Of a stretch of DNA of 64,000 nt, positions 23,845-32,535 are shown in pieces. The translations under genes were made by a program, and so were the position numbers. How positions within the stretch are numbered: the first letter of the stretch is position 1; each line of letters starts with the position of its first letter. The notes under the pieces were generated by a model. It was not told the origin of the DNA. It ran no database searches and saw only the letters and a program-made list of their open reading frames with translations. The stretch comes from Lachnospiraceae bacterium (lineage in GTDB: Bacteria; Bacillota; Clostridia; Lachnospirales; Lachnospiraceae). The stretch is taken from NCBI GenBank assembly GCA_017468395.1, contig JAFUIR010000013.1, forward strand, positions 62,001 through 126,000, given 5' to 3'.

Positions 23845-25674
23845 ATGAAACAAAAAAGAGAAGATGTCAGAAATATAGCAATCATTGCCCATGTTGACCA
23901 CGGTAAAACAACTTTGGTAGACGAACTTTTGAAACAAAGCGGCGTTTTCCGTGCCAATCAGGATGTTGCTGAACGGGTTATGGACAGCGGCGATATTGAA
24001 AGAGAACGCGGTATTACCATTTTAGCCAAAAATACTGCTGTCACTTATAAAAATACGAAAATTAACATTATTGATACCCCCGGACATGCGGACTTTGGCG
24101 GCGAAGTAGAACGTGTACTGAAAATGGTAAACGGTGTTATTCTGGTGGTAGATGCTTTTGAAGGTGCCATGCCCCAGACCAAATTCGTGCTCCGAAAAGC
24201 GCTGGAACTGAAACTTCCCGTTATTTTGTGCGTCAATAAAATTGACCGCCCGGAAGCCAATCCCGAACGTGTTGTAGATGAAGTGTTGGAACTGTTTATT
24301 GATTTGGATGCAGATGCTTCCCTTTTGGACTGTCCTATTGTATATGCCTCTGCCAAAAATGGAAGTGCTACTTTGAATTTAACTGTAAAAAACAAAGATA
24401 TGAAGCCTTTGTTTGACACCATTATCGAACATATTCCTGCCCCCGAAGGCGACCCGGATGCCGCCACACAGGTACTTGTCAGCACCATTGATTACAACGA
24501 ATATGTAGGCCGTATCGGCGTGGGAAAAGTGGACAACGGTACCATTAAAGTCAATCAGGAAGTAATTTTGTGCAATGCCCACGACCTTGAAAAGAAGAAA
24601 AAAGTAAAAATCAGCAAGCTGTACGAGTTTGACGGATTAAATAAAGTGGAAGTATCCGAGGCCGGCATCGGTTCCATCGTGGCTATTTCCGGTATCACCG
24701 ACATTCACATCGGCGATACTCTCTGCTCTCCCGACAATGTAGAGCCCATTCCTTTCCAGAAAATCAGTGAGCCCACCATTGCCATGCAGTTTATTGTAAA
24801 CGACTCACCGCTTGCAGGACAGGAAGGCAAATATGTTACCAGCAGACATTTGCGTGACAGATTATTTAGGGAATTGAACACAGACGTATCCTTGCGTGTG
24901 GAAGAAACTGAGTCTGCAGACTGTTTCAAAGTTTCCGGACGCGGCGAACTGCACTTGTCCGTCCTCATTGAAAATATGCGCCGTGAGGGCTACGAATTTG
25001 CCGTCAGCAAGGCAGAAGTTTTGTACAAGACCGATGAAAATGGCCAGAAATTAGAACCTATGGAATCCACTTATATTGATGTACCGGAGGAATTTTCCGG
25101 CTCTGTTATCGAAAAGTTGAGCCAACGGAAAGGGGAACTTCTCAATATGGGTTCTGCCAACGGCGGCTACACCCGTCTGGAATTTTCTATCCCTTCCAGA
25201 GGCCTTATCGGCTACCGCGGTGAATTTATGACAGATACCAAGGGAAACGGTATCATGAACTCTGTATTTGATGGTTATGCTCCTTATAAAGGCGATATCC
25301 AATACCGCAAACAAGGCTCCCTCATTGCTTTTGAGGCAGGGGAATCCATTACCTACGGTCTGTACAATGCTCAGGAACGAGGCACGCTCTTCATTGGTCC
25401 CGGCGTAAAGGTTTATTCCGGTATGGTCATCGGTTCCAACGGACGTGGCGAGGATATTGAACTGAATGTCTGCAAGAAAAAGCAGCTTACCAACACCCGT
25501 TCTTCCAGTGCCGACGAAGCCCTGCGACTGACACCTCCCAAACTTTTAAGTTTGGAGCAGTCATTAGACTTTATCGACACCGATGAACTTTTGGAAGTAA
25601 CCCCCAAATCCTTGCGTATCCGCAAGAAGATTTTAGACCCTACCATGAGAAAAAGGGCTGCCATAAAGAAATAA
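23845..25674 (+). CDS. typA: Ribosome-associated GTPase TypA/BipA
   Basis: A 609-residue translational GTPase acting in ribosome assembly and stress adaptation. G1 is AHVDHGKTT (near residue 15), G2 ERERGITI, G3 DTPGHADFGGEVERV, G4 NKIDR. The C-terminal BipA-specific domain contains SRGLIGYRGEFMTDTKGNGIMNS. I chose the ATG at 23845 because AGGAGA lies just before it; an in-frame ATG at 23788 would add 19 residues and falls inside the promoter, so it is rejected. Monocistronic, between a strong promoter and a strong terminator. Confidence 0.97.
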   Translation: MKQKREDVRNIAIIAHVDHGKTTLVDELLKQSGVFRANQDVAERVMDSGDIERERGITILAKNTAVTYKNTKINIIDTPGHADFGGEVERVLKMVNGVILVVDAFEGAMPQTKFVLRKALELKLPVILCVNKIDRPEANPERVVDEVLELFIDLDADASLLDCPIVYASAKNGSATLNLTVKNKDMKPLFDTIIEHIPAPEGDPDAATQVLVSTIDYNEYVGRIGVGKVDNGTIKVNQEVILCNAHDLEKKKKVKISKLYEFDGLNKVEVSEAGIGSIVAISGITDIHIGDTLCSPDNVEPIPFQKISEPTIAMQFIVNDSPLAGQEGKYVTSRHLRDRLFRELNTDVSLRVEETESADCFKVSGRGELHLSVLIENMRREGYEFAVSKAEVLYKTDENGQKLEPMESTYIDVPEEFSGSVIEKLSQRKGELLNMGSANGGYTRLEFSIPSRGLIGYRGEFMTDTKGNGIMNSVFDGYAPYKGDIQYRKQGSLIAFEAGESITYGLYNAQERGTLFIGPGVKVYSGMVIGSNGRGEDIELNVCKKKQLTNTRSSSADEALRLTPPKLLSLEQSLDFIDTDELLEVTPKSLRIRKKILDPTMRKRAAIKK

Positions 25675-25682
25675 ATCATCAT

Positions 25683-25725
25683 AAAAAAGACCTCTGCTGT
25701 GTCATATACGGCAGAGGTCTTTTAA
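25683..25725. terminator. Bidirectional terminator
   Basis: AAAAGACCTCTGC/GCAGAGGTCTTTT, a 13-bp stem around a 13-base loop, between convergent typA and the SGNH hydrolase gene. Confidence 0.88.
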
Positions 25726-25750
25726 TGATAAAACTGCTTTTTACAGCCCA

Positions 25751-27040
25751 TTATTTACTTTTTTTCCGTCCCACCATTTTGCATACAAGAACTACGATTA
25801 TCACAAGACAAATACCTGCAGCCACGCCCAAAAGCACAATCTGCCAAACCGGATAACCTGCCTCCATCTGTGCAGTGGGTCCTGCCGCCTCGCCAACATC
25901 ACCTGACGCTTCCCCGTTTCCTGCCTCTGTAGACACTTCTGCCCCGTCTCCGTTTTCAGCCGTGCCATCCAAATAAGGATTTAAGATTTCTGCAATTACC
26001 GCATATCCATCTTCATTGGGATGCAATCCGTCCGTATAATACTCTTTCTTGCCGTATCCGTCCTCAGCCAAAAACTCAGGATAGACATTTACAAAAGTAG
26101 CAAAATCATATTCCTTGGTCATAAATTCCAAATTACTGTTCAGCAGTTGGATACTGCCCTGATTATCTTTGAAAAAAGCATCTGTGGTAGGCAGTACACT
26201 AATAATAAACACCTCTGCATCGGGAAGTTTTTCCCCGATAGCGTCCAGCATATCCCTGTAAGCTGCACAGATTACAAAGGGCTGTCTGTTTCTGCCGATA
26301 TCATTGATGCCGCACAAGAACACAATTTTTTCGTAGTCGCCCTTAAGCACATCATCAATACGGTTTTCCAGTTCCTTGGTAGTCTGGCCTCCGATACCGT
26401 AATTTACGCAGTCTGTACGGTTTAAGATGGTATTCCAGTCTCCATATGAAAATATGGGATTCTGCACAATACTGTCTCCGATAAAGGCAATGCCCTCCAT
26501 GGGCACATCCCATGTCCCGTCTGTGGTGTCTGCCAAAGGTCCATCGCCCAAAACGTAGGCAATACGGCTTACGTTTATGTCGGATGCTACATTGGCATAA
26601 ACCTGAATAATGTCCAGTCTGGCAAAATTGCTTCCCCATGCCTTGGTAATATCCTCATAGGAATAGGTCTGCCGCCACATATTTTCTCCTATGCTCTCTG
26701 CAGACGAGGGATAAACCGCCGTCCACTTAGAACCGCCGGAGGAACTGACAAGGGCTATGTATACACCGTTTTCTGCACCGGTATAGTCCAAAGTAATATA
26801 AGTTCCTTCCGTAAAACATGCGCCGTCAAAGGTTCCGCCCACATGCTCTGAATAAATAAAGGTAAGTTCTGAGCCTTTCCCTTTTCCTTTTGCCGCTCCC
26901 GAAAAGATTTCCACATCTTCCGCCGGTTTACTCATAATCAGCAGATTCCCGGTTTCTGATGCTTTCACAGAATTTTCTGCGGTCAAAACCCCCGCCATCA
27001 AAAAACAAATCAGACATAAAATTTTCCACAATTTTCTCAT
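25751..27040 (-). CDS. Secreted, membrane-anchored SGNH/GDSL hydrolase
   Basis: A 429-residue protein. Residues 1-25 are a signal peptide. Residues about 35-165 form a beta-rich domain. The SGNH esterase fold follows: block I FIGDSIVQN (Ser nucleophile), block II NYGIGGQ (Gly), block III CGINDIG (Asn), block V YTDGLHPN (Asp/His). After a Glu/Gly-rich linker, residues about 398-420 form a C-terminal membrane helix followed by GRKKSK. It is likely an extracellular, membrane-tethered esterase acting on acylated glycans; the substrate is not shown. Its start overlaps the pepF stop by four bases. Confidence 0.9.
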   Translation of the reverse strand: MRKLWKILCLICFLMAGVLTAENSVKASETGNLLIMSKPAEDVEIFSGAAKGKGKGSELTFIYSEHVGGTFDGACFTEGTYITLDYTGAENGVYIALVSSSGGSKWTAVYPSSAESIGENMWRQTYSYEDITKAWGSNFARLDIIQVYANVASDINVSRIAYVLGDGPLADTTDGTWDVPMEGIAFIGDSIVQNPIFSYGDWNTILNRTDCVNYGIGGQTTKELENRIDDVLKGDYEKIVFLCGINDIGRNRQPFVICAAYRDMLDAIGEKLPDAEVFIISVLPTTDAFFKDNQGSIQLLNSNLEFMTKEYDFATFVNVYPEFLAEDGYGKKEYYTDGLHPNEDGYAVIAEILNPYLDGTAENGDGAEVSTEAGNGEASGDVGEAAGPTAQMEAGYPVWQIVLLGVAAGICLVIIVVLVCKMVGRKKSK

Positions 27041-28833
27041 ACCAATTTTTCCAGTTCCTCTATAATTTCTCCAAATACGTTTAAGGCTTCCGAAATGGGT
27101 GCCGGGCTTTCCATATCCACTCCCGCAATCCGCAAAAGTTCAATGGGTGATTCACTACAGCCGCCCCGCAGGAATTTCTTGTATTTATCCACCGCGGGCT
27201 GTCCCTCTTTTAAAATACCCTTTGCAAGCGCAACCGCTGCGGAGAAACCTGTCGCATACTGGTAAACATAGAAATTGTAATAAAAATGTGGAATTCTTGC
27301 CCACTCAAAAGAAATTTCCCTGTCGGAAATCATATCCGGACCATAATATTTCTCATTTAATTCTTTATATAGTGCGCAGAGATTGTCTGCTGTCAGACTG
27401 ACGCCGTCTTCCACCATTTTGTTGGTCTTCATCTCATACTCCGCAAACATGGTCTGACGGTAAACAGTGCCCTTAAAACTATCCAGATAATGATTGTACA
27501 GATAGGCTCTTTCCTTTTTATCCGTAGTATTCTTCAACAAATATTCCATGAGCAGAATCTCATTACAGGTAGATGCCACTTCTGCCACAAAAATCTTATA
27601 TCGTGAATAAATATAAGGCTGGCTTTCATTAGAATAATAGGAATGCATGGCATGTCCCATTTCATGAGCCAATGTGAACATATTGTCCAGGGAATCTGAA
27701 TAGTTCAAAAGCACATAAGGGTGCACGCCGTAAACTCCTGAAGAATAAGCACCGCTGCGTTTTCCTTCGTTTTCATATACATCCACCCAGCGGTTTTCAA
27801 AGCCTTCCCGCACTTTTGCCACATAATCTTCACCCAAGGGCGCCAACGCCTTAAGCACAGTCTCTTTTGCCTCTTCATAAGGAATCTTGCGGGCTGCATC
27901 TGCAATCATGGGCGTATAAATATCGTACATGTGAAGTTCGTCCACTCCCAGACATTTTTTACGCAGTCTCACATAATGATGCAACTTGTCCATGTTCTTT
28001 TCGATAGTATCAATCAAATTATAATACACTGTGGAAGGAACATTGTTGGCTGTCACTGCCGCTTCCAGTGTGGAAGGATATTTGCGGGATTTTGCGTGGA
28101 AAATCTGCTTTTTTACCTGTCCGTCATAAAGAGACGCCATAGTGTGGCTGAACTGCTCATATACGGAATAATATTTTTCAAAGGCTTCTTTTCTTACCCG
28201 TCTGTCGGGAGACTCCAAAAGTCCGATAAATCTGCCGTTGGTAATGCGGACAGTATCCCCGTTTTCATCTTCCATCTCCGGGAATCTTAAATCTGCATTA
28301 TTTAATACGGAAAAAGTCTGGCTTGCAGTCTGTCCCATCTGGCTTGTCATGGCAAGCATGGTTTCCATTTCCGTAGAAAGACTGTGTTCTTTTAATCTCT
28401 GGATTTCCTCAATTTGTTTACGGTAAAACTCCAAACCGGGCAACTCTTCATAATATTTATCCAAAGTTTCCTTGTCCGTCGCCAAAATTTCAGGATTTAT
28501 AAATGCACATTTACTTGCAATATTGGCATACAAAGCCTGTATTTTCTGGGACATTCCCTGATGGGTAGCATTTTTCTGGTCCTCGTCAAATAATCTTGCA
28601 GCATAGGAAAAAGCACGGTTTGCCTTTTCGTCCATTTGGGCGCTGTCGGACAATACCTGTAAAAGGTTGGCTGCGCTTTGGCACACCTTACCCTCCATTG
28701 CAATTATTCTGTCTGCAATTTCCTGTACTTTTGCGAGACTGTTTTCCCAGTCCTGCACAGTAGGGAACAAATCTTTTACATTCCAAGTGTCTTCTTCCCG
28801 CACCTGGCTTCTTTTTAACAGTTCTTTCGCCAT
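27037..28833 (-). CDS. pepF: Oligoendopeptidase F (M3B)
   Basis: A 598-residue zinc metallopeptidase of the M3 family, cytoplasmic, cleaving short peptides. The catalytic motif HEMGHAMHSYYS is near residue 390, with the third zinc-ligand glutamate in VASTCNEILLMEYL. The N-terminal helical domain starts VREEDTWNVKDLFPT. Length is that of PepF1 enzymes. It is followed by the SGNH hydrolase (ATGA overlap) and preceded by mscL with a 34-base gap, within one minus-strand operon. Confidence 0.96.
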   Translation of the reverse strand: MAKELLKRSQVREEDTWNVKDLFPTVQDWENSLAKVQEIADRIIAMEGKVCQSAANLLQVLSDSAQMDEKANRAFSYAARLFDEDQKNATHQGMSQKIQALYANIASKCAFINPEILATDKETLDKYYEELPGLEFYRKQIEEIQRLKEHSLSTEMETMLAMTSQMGQTASQTFSVLNNADLRFPEMEDENGDTVRITNGRFIGLLESPDRRVRKEAFEKYYSVYEQFSHTMASLYDGQVKKQIFHAKSRKYPSTLEAAVTANNVPSTVYYNLIDTIEKNMDKLHHYVRLRKKCLGVDELHMYDIYTPMIADAARKIPYEEAKETVLKALAPLGEDYVAKVREGFENRWVDVYENEGKRSGAYSSGVYGVHPYVLLNYSDSLDNMFTLAHEMGHAMHSYYSNESQPYIYSRYKIFVAEVASTCNEILLMEYLLKNTTDKKERAYLYNHYLDSFKGTVYRQTMFAEYEMKTNKMVEDGVSLTADNLCALYKELNEKYYGPDMISDREISFEWARIPHFYYNFYVYQYATGFSAAVALAKGILKEGQPAVDKYKKFLRGGCSESPIELLRIAGVDMESPAPISEALNVFGEIIEELEKLV

Positions 28834-28867
28834 GAAATAATCTCCTTAATGCGTAACGTCTTTACTC

Positions 28868-29308
28868 TTATTCCTCTGTAGGCAAATCAGATGTACAGTG
28901 TGCACATTTGGTAGCATCCAAAGGAATGGTGCTCTTACAGTAAGGGCATGTCTTTGTGGTAGGCGCTGCAGGCTCTTCTTTCTTTCTGGACAAGCGCTCA
29001 CTGAGACTATTGATTCCTTTAATCAGAAGGAAAATCATAAATGCAGTAATTAAGAAGTTAATAACCGCTGTGATAAAATTACCATAATAGAGAATAGGTG
29101 CCTCTTCGCCGCTTCCCAAAACTACTGTCAGATGGGAAAAATCAGTGCCTCCAAAGACAGCCAGAAGCGGAGTCAAAATGTCCTTATTCAATGATGTTAC
29201 GATGGCTGTGAAGGCACCGCCCACAATAACGCCCACTGCCATGTCCATAACATTTCCTCTTGTAATAAACTTCTTAAATTCTGCAATAAATCCCTTTCCT
29301 TTACTCAT
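28868..29308 (-). CDS. mscL: Large-conductance mechanosensitive channel with C-terminal zinc ribbon
   Basis: A 146-residue MscL. The N-terminal amphipathic segment KGFIAEFKKFITRGNVMDMAVGVIVGGAFTAIVTSL contains TM1 with the gate glycines. TM2 is NFITAVINFLITAFMIFLLIKGIN, followed by the cytoplasmic LSERLSRKKEE helix. Unlike the E. coli protein, it ends with a zinc-ribbon-like CPYCKSTIPLDATKCAHC. MscL releases osmolytes on hypo-osmotic shock. It lies between the yihY-like gene and pepF. Confidence 0.96.
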   Translation of the reverse strand: MSKGKGFIAEFKKFITRGNVMDMAVGVIVGGAFTAIVTSLNKDILTPLLAVFGGTDFSHLTVVLGSGEEAPILYYGNFITAVINFLITAFMIFLLIKGINSLSERLSRKKEEPAAPTTKTCPYCKSTIPLDATKCAHCTSDLPTEE

Positions 29309-29346
29309 CTTTCGTACCTCCTGTTTTTGTGTTTTATTTTTGTATT

Positions 29347-30201
29347 TTATATTTTCGTGCGGTTTATCAGCACTTTATTTGCCGGTTTAAAATAAAGGTT
29401 TAAATGTGCCCCTATCATAATAATGTACATGCAAAAATACAGCCATAACATAATAACAATAATAATCGCCATACTTCCGTAGGTACTGAAAGTCCCGGGG
29501 GCATCCACATAAAGAGAAAATCCCCAGGAGAACAAACTCCACGCCACTGCTGAAAACATTGCTCCCGGTATCTGTTCCCGAAATACCATTTTCTTATTGG
29601 GAACATAGGTATACACTCCGGTAAACAGCACTGTCAGCACCAGCCAGACCAAAAGATACCGAAGGGGCACCATCACTTCAAAAAGTACCTGTAACTGCGG
29701 AACCGACCGCAACAGCGTATGAATCAGCACATTGCCAAAAACCATGATTAAAAGGGAAAGTACCATTCCCACAAGCATTACTACCGTGTAGAAAGATGCC
29801 ACCATCCGTACATAAAAATAGTTTCTCTCTTCCTCCACATCATTTATGGCATTCAGTCCACGCATCAGTGCAAGAACACCTTTTCCCGCAGACCAAAAAG
29901 TTGCCACCGCTGCCACAGACAACACTTTTGCAGACTTTTCATAGACATCCGCCACCATGTTTATTACCACATTATTCATGGCCTGTGGCGTCACACTCAT
30001 AATTGCCTTTATTAAACTTTCTTCTGTCAGCGGTGTGTAGGGAATAATAGTACAAATCAAAATCAGCATAGGCGCCAGCGATAAAAAGAAAAAGAATGCT
30101 GTGCCGGCGGAAAATGCGCTGATATTTTTCTTCTTCATCTGACTTGCAAAATCCCTAATCACAATGTAAATTTTACGAAACACCGATTTTTGCCTTTCCA
30201 C
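29347..30201 (-). CDS. YihY/BrkB-family inner membrane protein
   Basis: A 284-residue protein with about six transmembrane segments. The family pattern is RDFASQMKKKNISAFSAGTAFFFFLSLAPMLILI at the N-terminus, FWSAGKGVLALMRGLNAIND in the middle and YGSMAIIIVIMLWLYFCMYIIMIGAHLN near the end. YihY/BrkB proteins were once called RNase BN and are of uncertain function, possibly transport or lipid-related. The start is a GTG one base after the upstream spoIID-like stop, without a strong ribosome-binding site, suggesting translational coupling. Confidence 0.92.
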   Translation of the reverse strand: MERQKSVFRKIYIVIRDFASQMKKKNISAFSAGTAFFFFLSLAPMLILICTIIPYTPLTEESLIKAIMSVTPQAMNNVVINMVADVYEKSAKVLSVAAVATFWSAGKGVLALMRGLNAINDVEEERNYFYVRMVASFYTVVMLVGMVLSLLIMVFGNVLIHTLLRSVPQLQVLFEVMVPLRYLLVWLVLTVLFTGVYTYVPNKKMVFREQIPGAMFSAVAWSLFSWGFSLYVDAPGTFSTYGSMAIIIVIMLWLYFCMYIIMIGAHLNLYFKPANKVLINRTKI

Positions 30202-30202
30202 T

Positions 30203-32101
30203 TTAATAGATTTGCTTTATATTGCCGCTTTCGTAGAAAAATTGCAAAATATTTTGTGCCGACATTCCATAATCCGCCATGGCTCTGGCACCGTTTTGGG
30301 ACATGCCCACACCGTGCCCGAAACCACCGCCCGTTATGATATATCCTACCACGTTTTCGTCTTCTTTACCAGTTGTAATCACAAAAAAAGCGCTGGGTAA
30401 TAACGTGGGCATGGATACCTTGCTGCCGTCCTGCCTTACCACCTTTGTCTCTCCGTCACAAAGCACACTTCTAATGTTATACTCGGTAATAACCTTTATA
30501 ACCGCATCTTTTGTTTCTATCAAAAGTTCTTCCGCAATGCCTCCCTCATTTCTGGATACAACGGAAATTTCCTGCACATCTTCCAATTCCTCAATGGGCT
30601 TGCTGACAAACTCTCCTTTTTTATTTCTGGTCAACACCAGTTTGGAATTGGCTTTATAGCGGCTTTGCAAAACCTCCAGCATCCGTTCTGTATCTATCCG
30701 AGACACAGAATAAGTCCACCGGTACCAAGGCTCCTTTGCCTCAAAATCATTTTCAAAGGACTGATTGATAAATTCATAAAACACATCCTCATCCATCAGA
30801 CTGTGGGCTGTATATGCCAAATTCTCCTGCTCCTCTTCCCCCAAGGTCAGACTGATGGACTTTGCAATCCGTTTTGCCGGCAGGTACTCCAAAATAACCG
30901 GATCCGAACTTTTCCAGATATCCGTTTCCGTACCATGTCCGCAGGAGGTAGAATAATAATAAGTATCTGCCAATTCTTCCCCATTTTGCCCCGGAATATA
31001 CAAAAGCTGCCCGCTGGTTTCCCTTACGGCTGTGGTAGTCATCTCATTTTCCATAATGTTGTTATACACCTGATAGGAAGAACTGTCGTCCACATGGGCA
31101 CCGTACAACTTGGAAGAAGCTTTCAGCATATGTCCGTATGCATAAGTTCTGGCACAAACAGCCTGTGCTTTTAGCGCTTCTATGGGGTAATTGGAAGGCA
31201 TTTCGCTGGGCACAACGGCATACAGATATTCCTCCAAAAGCAATTCGTTAATCACATAAATCCCTTCTTCCCCCAAAACCAGTTCCATGGTACCTCTGTA
31301 GGAAGGATTACCATGACTTCTGTCCACGGACAGAAGGGTGATTTTTCCGGTAAGAGCCTCCGGCTCAATATAAACTCTGCCATTTTCAAACAAATGGCTT
31401 TCCCGGCTTATCTCCACTTTCTCTCCTGCTTTGTGAAACTCTTCAACCATCCCCTGTGCGCTCTCATAACGCAGTACAAAATCCGTATCTGCCGTAAAAT
31501 TTACGCTCTCATGGAAGGCTTTTGCATAATCGGAAGTTTTTACCTGCACTCTTATATATTCCATAGCCTCATCCCGGGTTACCAAAACACCGCAGATTTT
31601 GCCTTTCTCCATGACAAAATCACAAAAATTGTACCCCACACGGATATCCTTTTCCTTTGCCGTCTGCAGGGAATTGTAGAGTTGATACATTTTGACATTA
31701 TCGGCAAATTCCAATATTCCGTGTCCTTCCACTTCCACACCGGTGCCTGAAAGTACACGAAGCACCTTTCCCGACAGTTTTTCCCGGTTTTTCACTTTTA
31801 TCCGGCTGACCATTCCGTCAAGCAAAAGAAGGTCAGCAACCTGCTCTCTCATATTGATGTCCAGTTGGGACTTAAAAGATTCTGTCATAGGATAACTTTG
31901 CAAAGTTCCGTCAAACACATTAATGGAAGTTTCCGTCACTTCCGTAATCCAGACATTATGCAGTCTTGTTACTACCGGAATATGTACAGGGGGTTTTTCC
32001 TCCGGCTTTTTCACCAACATGGCGATAGCCAACACAAACAATATGATAATGCCCATAAGGCAAATAATAATCTTAATCTGCGTTTTTTCGGTTTTTCTCA
32101 C
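30203..32101 (-). CDS. SpoIID/LytB-domain protein, membrane anchored
   Basis: A 632-residue protein from a GTG start with GGGGAGAAGG upstream. Residues 7-28 form a membrane anchor. Residues 50-250 are a beta-rich region. The SpoIID domain follows from about 270: EEYLYAVVPSEMPSNYPIEALKAQAVCARTYAY with the catalytic Glu of SPSEMP-type motifs, then the Cys-containing STSCGHGTET and the C-terminal GGGFGHGVGMSQNGARAMA. SpoIID is a lytic transglycosylase acting on peptidoglycan during engulfment. This copy is about twice the length of B. subtilis SpoIID, so it may be a SpoIID-like wall enzyme rather than SpoIID itself. Confidence 0.92.
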   Translation of the reverse strand: MRKTEKTQIKIIICLMGIIILFVLAIAMLVKKPEEKPPVHIPVVTRLHNVWITEVTETSINVFDGTLQSYPMTESFKSQLDINMREQVADLLLLDGMVSRIKVKNREKLSGKVLRVLSGTGVEVEGHGILEFADNVKMYQLYNSLQTAKEKDIRVGYNFCDFVMEKGKICGVLVTRDEAMEYIRVQVKTSDYAKAFHESVNFTADTDFVLRYESAQGMVEEFHKAGEKVEISRESHLFENGRVYIEPEALTGKITLLSVDRSHGNPSYRGTMELVLGEEGIYVINELLLEEYLYAVVPSEMPSNYPIEALKAQAVCARTYAYGHMLKASSKLYGAHVDDSSSYQVYNNIMENEMTTTAVRETSGQLLYIPGQNGEELADTYYYSTSCGHGTETDIWKSSDPVILEYLPAKRIAKSISLTLGEEEQENLAYTAHSLMDEDVFYEFINQSFENDFEAKEPWYRWTYSVSRIDTERMLEVLQSRYKANSKLVLTRNKKGEFVSKPIEELEDVQEISVVSRNEGGIAEELLIETKDAVIKVITEYNIRSVLCDGETKVVRQDGSKVSMPTLLPSAFFVITTGKEDENVVGYIITGGGFGHGVGMSQNGARAMADYGMSAQNILQFFYESGNIKQIY

Positions 32102-32175
32102 GCGCCTTCTCCCCTCAAACTATTTTTTTAATTTTTCACTGTTTTTTATTATACTCTTTATTACCTTCGCCATAT

Positions 32176-32207
32176 TGAAAAAGAGCAGCTTAAGATTAGC
32201 TGCTCTT
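32176..32207 (-). terminator. Terminator of the small RNA
   Basis: AAGAGCAGCT/AGCTGCTCTT, a 10-bp perfect stem around a 7-base loop, followed on the minus strand by TTTTTC. Confidence 0.88.
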
Positions 32208-32406
32208 CTTTATCTTTTGTATCCCCAAAATGCCGGCTCTTGCCTTTTGACTCCTAGCATAGCTAGGTGGGTGACCGCAACCAAACTTTTGCCTTCCCCT
32301 GCAATCCTCAAATGAGTGGAGGCTTGACAGCCACTTGGCAATATAGGAATCCCGTTTAAAGTATCTGTAGGTTCAAAATAAACAAGAGTTATCGTGCATC
32401 CCAGGT
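32176..32406 (-). ncRNA. ssrS: Structured small RNA with own promoter and terminator; 6S RNA (SsrS) candidate
   Basis: The 434-base gap between the spoIID-like gene and pckA holds an independent minus-strand transcript. It starts near 32406 below a near-perfect promoter, runs about 225 bases and ends in a strong terminator. Inside are a perfect CCTAGC-TAT-GCTAGG hairpin, repeated TTGCC/GGCAA complementarities, and closing UUUUG/CAAAA ends, giving a long imperfect rod. There is no convincing ORF. Its size and isolated structured form suit 6S RNA, the RNA polymerase-binding regulator. It lacks tmRNA alanine-acceptor ends, the RNase P core and the SRP GNAR motif. The 6S name is an inference from size, shape and recollection of clostridial examples. 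Confidence 0.55.
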
Positions 32407-32413
32407 TAAGATT

Positions 32414-32442
32414 ATTATACCCAAAACAGGACGGAAATACAA
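32414..32442 (-). promoter_or_regulatory. Promoter of the small RNA
   Basis: Minus-strand TTGTAT (32437-32442), exactly 17 bases, then perfect TATAAT (32414-32419). No ORF with a ribosome-binding site follows before the terminator. Confidence 0.8.
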
Positions 32443-32471
32443 GATATATTTACTATCTTCTTCATCCTGTC

Positions 32472-32508
32472 AAAAAAAGAAAAGGATAACCAAATGATTA
32501 TCCTTTTC
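32472..32508 (-). terminator. Terminator of pckA
   Basis: AAAAGGATAA/TTATCCTTTT around an 8-base loop, followed on the minus strand by CTTTTTTTG, 28 bases after the pckA stop codon. Confidence 0.88.
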
Positions 32509-32535
32509 TATATAATGCCTTATACGGGCAAAATA

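Noticed and set aside
32102..32535. tmRNA, RNase P RNA, SRP RNA or T-box leader in the gap before pckA
   Set aside because: No alanine-acceptor ends or tag ORF, no RNase P core blocks, no GNAR tetraloop domain, no AGGGTGGNACCGCG box.
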